DNA from: Liolophura sinensis
Taxonomy: Eukaryota; Mollusca; Polyplacophora; Chitonida; Chitonidae
Assembly: GCF_032854445.1 (NCBI RefSeq)
Contig: NC_088302.1
Location: 26,563,080 to 26,627,079, forward strand
Direction of reading: 5' to 3'
DNA length: 64,000 nt
The position numbers and the translations under genes are program-made. The first letter of the stretch is position 1. Every line of letters starts with the position of its first letter. This document shows, piece by piece, positions 12,861-24,565 of the stretch. Below the pieces are notes generated by a model that ran no database searches, was not told where the DNA came from, and was given only the letters and a program-made list of their open reading frames with translations.

Positions 12861-14881
12861 TTTGACTGAAATATAATTCTTTTCTTGTCATGCTATTATA
12901 ATTATTCATACCAATGGACAATCATTATATTTAAAAAAAATAAATTGTTGTCCCAAAAAATAGCACGTACACATAGTGTTGAACGCATCCCAGAGTGATT
13001 ACCGGAAATACTCCGAATTTAACACGTATCTAATTCCTTAATCCACATGCATTCATAGTCTAATTTGTTCTAATATATGAGAACACTGCATATATAACAA
13101 TATTTACTGAGACCTGTAAGACACAAGTTGTACTACCACTTGAGAACTTCAAGTAAGAGAACGGGGCTGCCCGACTGTCGCTCATTGCATTTAAATACAG
13201 TGTCTTTATAGTTAACTTCTTGCAAAACGACACAATCAAGGAGTTTAAAATTTTCAACAGTTTTATGTACACCTGACATATACAACAGCGGCAACCATCA
13301 AAAGAAATTTAGAAGTTTAGAATCATTTTAACACTATGAATACTACACATACAACACTGAGAGGCAATATTTTAAGCAGTTCTTTGGAAATAGAAAAAAG
13401 TACCATTTGACGTACAGATATGGATTTTGTGATCAAAATGTCCTAACGCCATGAATAAACTTCATTTTACACCGACATTTCAGAACAAACAAAATCAGAC
13501 TACTGATGTATAATAATAAGATGTAAGAACAAGGGTGAGTCTTGAAACATCCATACTCATACATATTTTTACGACTTAATGCACAATTGTTTTATTTTCT
13601 CCATCCATTTAACCTTTCTCGTGAAACTCTATGACGGCATTTTACCAATTCTCGAGCCTACATCTGTGTACATGTATAATGCAAGTATATTTAAAAGTAC
13701 CTGTCGACAACATCGTACGAAATTATATCTGAGTGATTTTCACGCCGCCTCATAATATTTCACTTACACGGCAACAACGAGTCATGCATGTAGGAAACCG
13801 GTATGGTGCATTACAAGACCACTGCACCGCATGAGATATGTGGGAAATCCCTTGACGTAAAGCAACAACTAGGGGAGCTGGGTTCAACCAGGCTGCCTAG
13901 GTGGTATATCGTTAGCCACAAAAATGTGCATCTACTAGCTGGTGGAAGTATGAATGTCATCTCACGCAATCCTTCACCCTGTCAGAGCATTCTAACAGGT
14001 CTTTTCAATAAAAAAGACATTGTTTTTATGTCTACGAAATATTTTTCAAAAGTCTATTTCTATGTAACGCTAAGGCAGCACTCTAATTAATTTACATTTT
14101 TTCTATATGTCCGTAGCATTTTTAATATATGAGAATGTTTTCATGCCTATCTAATGTTATTCTGTTTATTTGTAGTTTAACTTAGTTTTGTGGGAATAAA
14201 CGGATCATTATTACCATAATAACATTCATGTTAAAAGAGTAGACTGAGGTTGTTTTTTTTAAGACATCCCAGGAGGGTAAAATTTCGGTACTATACAGAC
14301 ATGAACACCTCACCCCCGGGGAAATAGTGGCGACGTCTGTCCATTTCCAAATGACATCAGTCTGTACGAATTATTTCTTCTGACTTCCTGTAATTCGCGA
14401 AGTCTACCCTGTAAAATGTTCCCCACAGGAGGGGAACGTTGCCGTTAAATTCATTGCTCTGCCTACTGCTTCTGGGACACTGTGGCGCTACAAACGAAAC
14501 GAGATGTTGCACAATGAGCCCTTGGGTGAATGCCAGGCTGTCTTTATTCCACACTGACGGAGTTTTGAGAAGCTTGGAGCCGTATTATGGTTTTCTCTCC
14601 CATACTGTTAGATCGTTAAGGGTCGTTGAATGGAAAACACTGAGTGGGTTGATCGAGCCCGAATTGAATTTAAACAATTTTTTCAACATTACAATATCAT
14701 ATCTCCTCCACACCTTTTGCTGCGAAAAGCTATGTATAATCTGTTCAATCAAACTAATGCATTTTTTTAAAATATGAATTTGAGGTGTTTTATGTCATAG
14801 CAAAGGATAGATGAATCCCATTCAACCGAGTGTCGCTTATTTAGAAATTTAACATAATAGAATTTTTTATTTTAGAATTTG

Positions 14882-15136
14882 TTTATTTATTTATTTGATT
14901 GGTGTTTTACGCCGTACTCAAGAATATTTTCACTTATACGACATTCAGATGGGTGGAAACCGGGCACAGCCCGGGGGAAACCCACGGCCATCCGCAGATT
15001 GTGGCAGACCTTCCCTCTTACGGCCAGAGAAGAAGCCAGCATGAGCTGGAGTTGATCTCACAGCGACAGCAACGGTGAGAGGCTTCTGGGTCATTACACT
15101 ACGCCACCGCGCTAACCAACTGAGCCACGCAGGCCA
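14882..15136 (-). mobile_element. SINE-A copy 5
   Basis: A nearly complete minus-orientation copy. It has the tail (TTTATT repeats), GATTGGTGTTTTACGCCG, core GGTGGAAACCGGGCACAGCC, B-box region TTGATCTCACAG, and head CCAACTGAGCCACGCAGGCC. Flanks TTTTAGAATTT and TTTTAAGAATTT suggest a target duplication with one indel. Confidence 0.9.
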
Positions 15137-17850
15137 CTTTTAAGAATTTAGAATAACAGTTTATTACAATATTGCTAAATTAACCCCAAATGGTTTAAAA
15201 CATGCAAGACAACTAAGACTGGAGAAAAGTCTGGAAATGTCATTCAGTCCTGCGGGAGTGTTTCTCTCTTTCATAGATTTTGTTTATTTCAGCCTTGAAT
15301 TGGGTTACGAGTCAGTAAATCTAACACAGCTTGAACACATGAATACATAAAATTCCAAAGGAAAACAACAATAACAAACAACATATACTGGTAATGGTTT
15401 TTGAAAATAACCTCTCCAAAAAAAAGGTAACTTATAAAGTATATCTGGCTAACTTTTTTTGTTCAAATCTTGACCAGGATTTGTAATCAAGGAGGTGGTA
15501 CTACCTAGAAAGACAGTTGGCGTATTTTCTTGTCTCTCCAAAAGAAAAGTAACTTATCCCAATGAAGTAAATAATGTTATCTTTATGTATAACACATTTA
15601 TCTTCTCTGTCGAAGGTCTCGAGGTTTCGGACAACGTCTCGACGGGCAAAAGTTTTGATCATTTTCCTTCCAAATGGGCAATTTATCAAATAAGGTTAGA
15701 TCGACATCGGATACAGTGCTCCTTAAGCCGTGTCAGACTAAGGTTAAAGGCGAAGTTACGTTTCATCCATCACTGGCCTCTTAACTCGCCTAGTAATATG
15801 CGGCCGTCTCCTGGAAAAATGTATCTCTTTTCTTCCAAACAGTTTAGTCTGAGGTTGTCTCCGCGACCTCGTCAGTAATTTGTTAGAAACTGTTCTATAC
15901 TTTGAAGAGATGACTCCAATATGCCGCAGGATTTATTAATATTTTGGTCACAATAGAATGTGCAGATTGTTCATTTAAAGACGTCTATAGATTTAGTTAG
16001 ACGCTCCAATACCAAATGGAGTATATGTGATATGATTTATTTGACTTTGATAGCTAATAATTCTGTACTCGTTCACTTTAATAAATTCACTCACACGGAT
16101 TAATGTGCCAGGATTAGTGTTACAGGAAACCAGAATGCCCGGGGTGACCATGTATAGGTAACTACGCTGGTGCAATGTTCTGCCTGTGTGACAGCACATG
16201 TTGAAATCACGAACGTTTAAAATTTCAAATTTCTTTTATAATTTCTCACAGTCAGATCTTGTCACCTGTCCACTGTTGTTAATGCTTTATAAAACGATCT
16301 CAAGTTTACGAAATAAAGTGTGCTTAAATGAGTACTTCATATTCAAACTATGACCGCAAATATTCTTCATGGTTTTCTCTGCTGCTTGTCTTACAGGTTA
16401 AACAGGTTCCATTTTGGAGGCATTGAATTATCGTACATAGCCTAAGCTGTGTGTCAAATTATCCCATTGACAGTAAATATGATCAACAAGCTATAGTACA
16501 GAATAAACTGATTTGTTCAGTTAAATCTCATATGTCGTTGTTACTTTTGTATTGGACTTTGTGACATGTACAAATACTCGGTGTATAAACACATTTTGTA
16601 GAACATCTTAGTGTGAAAACCTGCCGGCATAGAAAACTAGAAAGCACCAGCCAGAACGCTGAACTTTTGACCCATTATAACAGCAGGTTTTGATCTGAGC
16701 CACCTTCTGTTCGCAAGGTGAACATTATTATAATGTATAATGTAAAAAACACTGCCTGACATACATTGCCTCATTTATTGTCGATTTATTAGAATACTTC
16801 GTGAGGATTTTCATACGAAAGTCCAAACTAAGGACAGGTAATTGTAAAGCCTCTGTGCACGTCTGTGAAATAAAACTACAAGACCTGTCAACTTACATTG
16901 GGATTTTCCCATAGGTAATGACCGTAGAAACGTCTTTATTGCGTATCCATGTATATATTCGAAACTTGGAAGCCTTAGGAATTATCCTCGATACTCATGA
17001 TTTTCAGCCCTGACGAATTGCTGCATGATCGAACTGAGTGAAGGACTTGGGACACGAGGAAGGAAAAGAAAGAAACGCTTTTCACGTACATCCATCAGAG
17101 AGTTTTTGTATCTTTTGCTTCTTCTTTCTTTTGGAGAAACGGTGAATATCTGAGAGACATCTCTTTTAAATAGGCTGTGAAAGATGCTATAAAAAACTTT
17201 GGCAAAGACATTCAAGTCGAAATGTCTTCCCACCCTGAATCAAATAGCTGATGACAACATGCCATCAATTGCATTGATTGCTTGTGGATTGTCTTAATTT
17301 CTATTTTATATCAAACATTTATGAAATGAAGAAACCAGAATTTTTCTTCATCCATCCCGCGCATGCAAGCCCGGCAATAATATGATGGCGGCCTCGAGCA
17401 ATCCGAAATTATTGCAGCTCTAGTTTTTTTGTGTTCTCGTTTTTGGCCAAGCCACTTTAGCGAATGACAAATGATTTTCTACGAGTGTAATTTGTCTTAA
17501 GAACATACTAAACTTGTCTCAACTGTAACGATTTTACAGGAATTAAAAACCGTTAGAAGTTTATTCCCAGCGGCAAGTATCATTTCTCAATTCGCTTACC
17601 TGGGATTATCAATATATATCGTGTAGTGTTGGTGAGCTGACAAAGAGATGAATGTCATGTAAACATTATTCATTGAAACATGAAATAGAATTTGAAAAAA
17701 ATGTCACACGGTCACAGAAAAAAATTTGGTTGTAAGATTTGTATAACAATTCATCATAAAGTTGCTATTACACACAGAAAAACTCAGTTTACCACTTTTC
17801 ATTAAACGTAAACAACGATGCTGATAAACAACCCCCCACCCCCCCGCTAT

Positions 17851-17948
17851 TGTCTCCCGCCCAGAATTCACACGCATGTACATATGCTTTTCTCCCCAAT
17901 GTCTCCTGCCCAGAATTCACACGCAGGTACATCTGGTTTTCATACCTA
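17851..17948. repeat. 49-bp direct duplication
   Basis: Two adjacent copies begin TGTCTCCCGCCCAGAATTCA and TGTCTCCTGCCCAGAATTCA at 17851 and 17900, with about 90 percent identity by eye. A C-rich tract lies just before the first copy. Confidence 0.85.
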
Positions 17949-18057
17949 GTCTGTGTGTAAGACGTTACATTAATCTTACTAGCCCAGAGAATATCGTGAA
18001 CGCGGGGCGGTTTCGCAGATGACTTCATAACAATACCACTTGCATAGAGACCACAAT

Positions 18058-18186
18058 CTGTTACCGTAACCTGTGCATGGTCGTGGGTTTTCCTCGCGTT
18101 CTGCCAGGTTTCTTCAACCTTAATGCTGGCCTACATCATATTTATAACATGAACTATTATTGAGTACGGCGTAAAATCCTAATGCC
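18058..18186 (+). mobile_element. SINE-A fragment (copy 6)
   Basis: Only the 3' half is present, from AACCTGTGCATGGTCGTGGG through CTGCCAGGTTTCTTC and AATGCTGGCC to GAGTACGGCGTAAAATCC. It is more diverged than the other copies and has no tail. Confidence 0.8.
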
Positions 18187-18721
18187 AACTGGTAAAAATA
18201 CTCAGAAAAAAAGGAAATATACAAACGTTCCTGTACACCCTTTTCTCAAGACTTAGTACGTCCCGAGGACTTTATAACAGTATCACTGGTTCAAAGCAAA
18301 CTCTCCGAAAAACAATGTTCAATACTAAGCCGATTGGAAGTCTTGGTATAGAGTTATCGTTTTGGTGAATATGCCAAGCAGTGGTCTGTTTGTCGAAGAC
18401 AGGCATTATGCCTGGAGTATTACCATGGCGTACTATAAACACGTGGATATTTGGATCAGCCTGCTGTAAGAAAAAAACCGAGGTCAAAAGACAAAGCAAT
18501 GTTCACAGCTACGTTAAAAGCCCATAACAAACAATCACTGCCCTTAAGTTAGCGATACACAGATTGGAGGCTTTTTACAGTGTAGGCTTGCTGGCAGAAA
18601 ACTACTCCAAAAATACTTGTCATTAGATTCTTCTACTGATTTGAAGAGATTACTGAGAGTAAGAAAATCATTTTAAATTTAAGATCTATACCCTTATACA
18701 ATTGAATATGTGGTAAGGACC

Positions 18722-21700
18722 TCCAAGTAACTTCACTATATCGCAGAGAAGTGCATGGTATTTATTAATAATATTGTAGCAGTAAGAGCCAGGGACGTGA
18801 CATGTCGTACACAGATGTATTGATGGCTTCGGGAACCGTACAAACAGTTCAGTGTCTTCAAGTTATTCTCTTTAAAGATCTTATGCCCTTACAAACATCT
18901 AGATACTTGGCAGTGCAAAACTAACTCTTATTAAAGACCAGAGACCTTGTAGTTCCGTATATGCATATGTGAATAACCACTCCTCCTGTCAAGCAAGAGC
19001 TTGCGTCTGATTTAACAGACCGTGAATCCTGCTTTGTTGGAAAACAATTTAAAGGCATGGCTTTCAATGAAAGAGGCTGGCTGAAACAGGCCGATGATGG
19101 TTTCCAAATATCGGCGACTCCCGCGAGCTATTTGGACTGCATTCATCGAGCACTTTATCCTCTAATACCTAAGCTATCTCCATTTACTCCATTATTCATC
19201 TTGAATGTCATATACCAAACACGCCTTGAAACGATAGAGCTAAACGTATTAAAGGAGGGGATATGAGAAAGATTTTATACATGGAATTCAGCGACATGCA
19301 CAATGCTCTATACATTGGGTGCGACAACGAAATCAAACGTACCGAGTTTGTTCACGTCCATTGTCTTCATTAACTTGCATGAAATCATAAAAAATACAAA
19401 CAAAATACAAATGTTTTTGTCACTGACAGCTTTGTTTTCCTTAGAGAAAAGAACCTACTTAAACAAAATCACAATCTGTAATTTAGGAAATAAATCTCAT
19501 TTTTGCACACCCATTTTTTTGCAAAGATTGTACCTCGTTGTTTTTGATTATGCCATTAAAAAAGTAAGCGAGGCACGTCACTAAATTAAAAACAGCCGGA
19601 AAGATTTTTCCCAAACTCCCCGTTTCTTTAATTATCCAACCGACTCTTCAACTAGCCAAGGCTTTCATTAATCAAACGCTGTTCTGTCTATCTCAGATGT
19701 AAAGTGTTTTCCCTACCCAGGTATAGTGTACAGATACTTGCCCATATCGCTTTGAACATACCCGTCAAGGTGTAGTTTCGTGATTCTAAAAATTCAAGAA
19801 TAATTTTGCAGTTGAGGTTCTTGTGAAGAAAAAGTCCTCATTATTAACAGTGGCTAAAGATCAACTGTTAGTGGTAGTGATTGCTAATTCAGAAGATGCC
19901 TTACCTCTAACACTCGACTGTCTGATGTCGACTCAGTAATGTAGAGGTGCATTATTGAACATCAACACAGAGAAATCCCAGTAAATCGAATTATTCCATG
20001 GTATGGCGTAAAATTGTGTAGGAATTTGTTTTTGCTACTCCTGATGAACTAGACAGGTCATTTTTAAAGGGTAAATGCTACTGACAAAATTGTAAATATC
20101 GAGGTTTTAAAGGCATCTCCATATGCGTATTGGCAGGCTAGTATTATTACAAACTGGTATTGCATATAATCATACTTGTCTTGCAGGCTATGACACAGTT
20201 CGCAATGTACTGGTCATTGACCATGGAATTGAACAGAACACTTAGAATGTTAATATCCACCTCAGCACCAATTTTCGCGCAATCGGTGGGGGCCTTGAAG
20301 TAACTTCTCCCTGTTACAATACATATTATTAAGCGAGTATCACTTCCGGTGAACCGTAACTGTATACGCAATGGGCACGGAACAGTGTATCTCGTTTAAA
20401 GAGTTCATGCTGGCTTCAGGAACTTAAGATCGGTGCCTTCAAGAGACTCCACAGCCCCGTTCCATTTCGGACATCTAGAGACTTGGAAGTGCTAAGCTAA
20501 CCCTCATCAAAAGCCAGAGGCCTTGTACTTCCACATATGCACATGCGAAGAACCTTTCCTCCTGTCAAGCAAGATCTTTGGCCAGTATAAACAGACCGTA
20601 AGACCTGCTTTCTTAGGAAACAAACAATTTAAAGGCATGGCTTTGAAAAGAAAGAGGCTGGTGAGCTCTTTGTGATGTATTTATAGAGCACTTTATCCTC
20701 AAATACCTAAGCTATGTCCATTTACGTGAAATTCATTCTTAATGCCAGATGTCAAAAGCGCCATGAGATGGTGGAGCTAAACGTGTTGAAGGAAAGGATA
20801 CAAAAAGGATTTTGTTCATGGAATTCAGTGCCCAGCACAATGCTCAAAATATTGGGTACGGTAGCAAATCAATCGTGGTGATTATGTGTAGCCCAGATGT
20901 TTAGAATCAGTAAAACAAAAAATGAATTTTGTTCACACCTACTGTATACATTTACTTTCATAAAACTGGCTTACAGTGTTCATGACTGACAACCTCTTTT
21001 TCGCTAGCGAAAGGTCAGACCCATATGTAAATTCCGTTTCTTAGAAAAATTTGTCCAATTTTTTGCACGCACGTTTTTTTGTTGCAAGGATTGTGCCTCG
21101 TTGTTCGTGATTATGCGATGTACATAACCAAAAGTAAAACAGTCCGAAAGAGTCGATGGTTTGATTTGCATTTTTTCATTAATTAAACACTTTTTATGTC
21201 TATCTCAGAATTAAGACACTTTCCCTTCGGTTTACTTTACACAGCCTTGCCCAAATGAACATGTCTATTTATGTAATATGGCATTTTGAGCTAGAGTTAA
21301 TATTGTCATGGCAACGCTTACGCTCATAGCTAAGACTTCTTCAACATTCTGTTGGGAACAATATGTAAATATGACGGTTTTTACAACTCTTTCAGAGGAG
21401 GCTGAGCTCCTCCAAGCATATTGGCAGATTAATATCATTACAAACTAGTATCGCATATAATTATACTCGTCTTGCAGACTATGACACAGTTTGCAGCGTA
21501 CCAGTCATTGCAGTTTTTCTACAGAATTGAACAGATTACCAAGAATAATAATACCCACATCACCACCAGTGTTTGCAGGCAGGTATATAATTCAATATTT
21601 CTTGATAGTTTTTGTCACTTGCATCTTAATTTAGACATATATGTATTTGTACGTGTATATTTGCGCACACGATGCAGGCCTCGAAGTAACTTCTCTTCAG

Positions 21701-23340
21701 CACAATATAAGCGCATGTTATTAAGTCAATATTGCTTCCGGTGCGGTAAACGCAACGGGTGTGGAACGGTGTATCTCGCTTAAAAAGCTAATGCTGACTT
21801 TGGTAACTTAAGTTCGGTGTCTTCAGGAGACTCTACATAAAGACCTCGGTCCATTTCGGACATTTAGATTCTTGGAGGGCAATGCTAACCTTCAGGAAAC
21901 CTTCAGAGACCTTGTAGATCCATATATGCATATGTGAAGAACCATTCCTCCTGTCAAGCAAGGTCTTTGGCCAGTATAAACAGACCGTAAGTCCTGCTTT
22001 CTTTTGGAAACAATTTAAAGGCATGGCTTTCAGAAGAAAGAGTCTGGCTGAAGCAGGTCGATGACAGTTTCCAAATATCGACGGCTCCCGCGAGCTGTTT
22101 GCGATGCATTCATCGAGCACTTTATCCTCGTATACCTAAGCTATGTCCATTTATGTGATAATTCATCCTCAATGTCAGACAACAAACACTCCATGAGACG
22201 ATGGAGCTAAATGTATTACAGGAGCGGACACGAAAAGGATTTTATACATGGAATTCAGCGCCACGCACAATACCCAAAATATTGGGTACGGTAGCAAATC
22301 AAACATGGTGATTATGTGTAGCCAAGACGTTGAGAATCAGTCATACAAAGAATTGATTTTGTTCACACCTACTGTCTATGTGTACTTTCGTAAAAAAGCT
22401 TACAATTTTTGTGATTGACAGCCTCTTTCTCGCGAAAGGTCAACCCCTCACGTAAAATCAGAAATCCATTTCATGAGAAAATGAATTTAAGTTTTTACAC
22501 AAACGTTGTTTGTTGCCAATATTGTTCCTCGCTATTCATTATTACCCCACGAGGAAAAGTAAGTGAAGCCCGCAATTAAAAAAAAAACAGTTTGGATGGT
22601 TAAGTCGTATTGTTGTCTGAGAGCTTTTCCTAAGCCACGCGTTTCCTTAATTACCCAGTCGAATGTTCGATTGGCAAGGGTTTTCATTAATCAAACCCTA
22701 TTCTGTCTATTTTAGAAGTAAGCGACTTTCCCTCTTCAGGCTTAGAATACTGTGCCTTGCCCAAATGATCATATCTATTGTTGAGTAGTTTTGTGCAACT
22801 GAAATGTCAAGAATAATTTGGCAGTTAGGATTTTGTGAAGAAAAGTTACAATTGCCAATAGTGCCAAATGATCAACCGTCGGTGGCAGTTATAGCTAATT
22901 CAGAACATGCATGGCTTAAGGCTGAAGGTGAACAGTCTGGTGTTATCTCAATAATGTAGAGGTGCACATATCGGGCAAGAACACAGGAAAATCTCAGCAA
23001 ATCGAATTGTTCTGCACTCTTGCGTAAAATTATCTGCTTTTGGCCACCCCTGATACACCAGGCAGGCAACACTTTACTGGGCACATACTTCTGAAAAAAA
23101 GTAAATGTCTAGATTTTAAAACCTTTCTGTTGCTAACATGCTGTATGAGGTCACCTAGCTTTGTCCTCTGTAGACTTTAACATTCTTGGGACAGGATTGG
23201 TTTGATTCTTCGAGACGTGGCCAAGACATCAGTATTTGGTCGAAGCTTTCTGAAGATCGGGCGAGAAGAAAACATTCTGCTGAACGTTTCATACTTGACT
23301 TAAAATGGCGTTGTGAGCTAGAGTTAATATCGTCTTCCAA
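18722..23340. repeat. three-unit local duplication, units of about 1.3-1.9 kb
   Basis: Three diverged units follow each other in the same orientation: about 18722-20130, 20131-21422 and 21423-23340. Landmarks recurring in order include CCTCCTGTCAAGCAAG, AACAGACCGT, AATTTAAAGGCATGGCTTT (at about 19047, 20627 and 22014), GCACTTTATCCTC, ACATGGAATTCAGCG, and AATGTAGAGGTGCA (first and third). Units 2 and 3 share a 5' part (ATTACAAACT with TATCGCATATAAT or similar) absent before unit 1. No open frame is conserved between units, so I call it non-coding. Confidence 0.88.
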
Positions 23341-24041
23341 GCCGGAATCAGGAATTAGTAAAGATTAAAGCACATCATACAACACAATAGTAAAGATGTC
23401 CATAGTCCATATTCGCTATAGAAATACAATTTTCGGACTTGATCTAAAGTATATCAAATAGGTCAGCATTCCGTAAATGTCAGATTCCTGCCTCTTCTTA
23501 TTTATGGTATTAAAATGATTCTGAAGTTTGAAAAAGCTATAAAGGCGGACCCGTATTATAAATTTTGGGAACTTTGGAAACCGATTAAGGTTATTCTAAA
23601 AAAAACAGAAAAAGATCTGGAATTCGCTGAGCAATTTTGTTGGCCAAAAATCACCGGTATGGCCTCTTTAATATACATGCACTAAATGTGAAGTCTGTAT
23701 GTGTGGTATTGGTGGAGATATAGGGCATATAACTATTCAGACTGCTATTCTCAGAGGCGCTACTTAGCGTTGTAATCAAGGACTACAGTGCACATGAGCA
23801 TCACGTGGTTGCCCACACTAAGTATCGATAATGTGCCATGTTTGTAGTGTGTAGGATATAGCCTAATATATTTTGTATGCAACTAATGACTGGCACCTGT
23901 TTTTTTTTAATATCGATGTGTGATGTACGAAGTGAGCAAAGTTCTTCCTTGAAGCTGAAAATATACTGAATTTAAGCAATCAATACTAGGCACATTTCTA
24001 GGATGTAATAAATTTAATTGTTGAACTACAGTTTTTGTCGA

Positions 24042-24073
24042 GGTGGGGGGGGGGAGGGGGGGGGGGGTGGTGG
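24042..24073. repeat. poly-G tract
   Basis: About 28 guanines interrupted by single A and T bases. Long G runs may form quadruplexes and are prone to length errors in sequencing. Confidence 0.85.
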
Positions 24074-24181
24074 AATTTTACACTGTGTGAGCCTAGGCTA
24101 TGTGCAAGACGAGTACAACTGACTAGTTCCGCAGTTTATTTAAGGAAAACCGTGTCTTTAAGTGAACTGACGTCGCTTCAA

Positions 24182-24227
24182 ATAGCGTCGTATAGGTCGG
24201 TGTATAGGACAGCCTATACGACGTTAT
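24182..24227. repeat. inverted repeat, 15-bp arms with one mismatch
   Basis: ATAGCGTCGTATAGG and CCTATACGACGTTAT flank a 16-nt spacer, with 11 consecutive perfect pairs in the stem. It lies about 110 bp downstream of a poly-G tract. Function unknown. Confidence 0.65.
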
Positions 24228-24315
24228 AGGTTTATGCCAAAAAGAGGAGCTTTTACAGTAGCAAGAACCGCCTCTCTCCAGTCAGCTAAGAAATATTCTG
24301 ACGTAATATTCCCAT

Positions 24316-24565
24316 GAGTAAGTGAGTGAGTGAGTACTTGGGGTTTCAGTCATATGACGACGAAGGAATCCTTAGGGTGTATGTGATGTGTCTCCTTGCT
24401 GCAGAACGCATTTCCACCGCTCTTTTATCTAGTGCTGCTTCACTGAGAAGACTTACTGCAGGCAAGTAATGCGCCACGCCCGAGCCATTATACTGATACG
24501 GGTCAACCAGTCGTTGCACTATCCCCTTCACGCTGAACGCCAAGCTGGAAAGTTACAACTTCCTG
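24316..24565 (-). mobile_element. SINE-B copy 2, 5'-truncated, minus orientation
   Basis: On the plus strand it begins with the complement of the CACT tail (GTGAGTGAGTGAGTACTTGG), then CATATGACGACGAAGG, and ends at GAAAGTTACAACTTCCT. The tRNA-like head is absent. No clean target duplication could be found by eye. Confidence 0.9.

Larger units (their letters stand above)
12870..18721. other. intergenic apart from SINE-A copies 5 and 6 and a 49-bp duplication
   Basis: A 127-codon plus frame at 15495-15878 has no recognisable domain, and an antisense frame overlaps it. The remaining DNA looks unique and non-coding. Confidence 0.55.

Noticed and set aside
15495-15878. 127-codon plus-strand frame
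   Set aside because: There is no recognisable domain, an antisense frame overlaps it, and no splice or neighbour support exists. Frames of this size are expected by chance in 64 kb.
19057-19266. 69-codon frame in the first unit of the three-unit duplication
   Set aside because: The corresponding frames in units 2 and 3 are broken within a few codons of the shared ATGGCTTT, so it is not conserved as coding.
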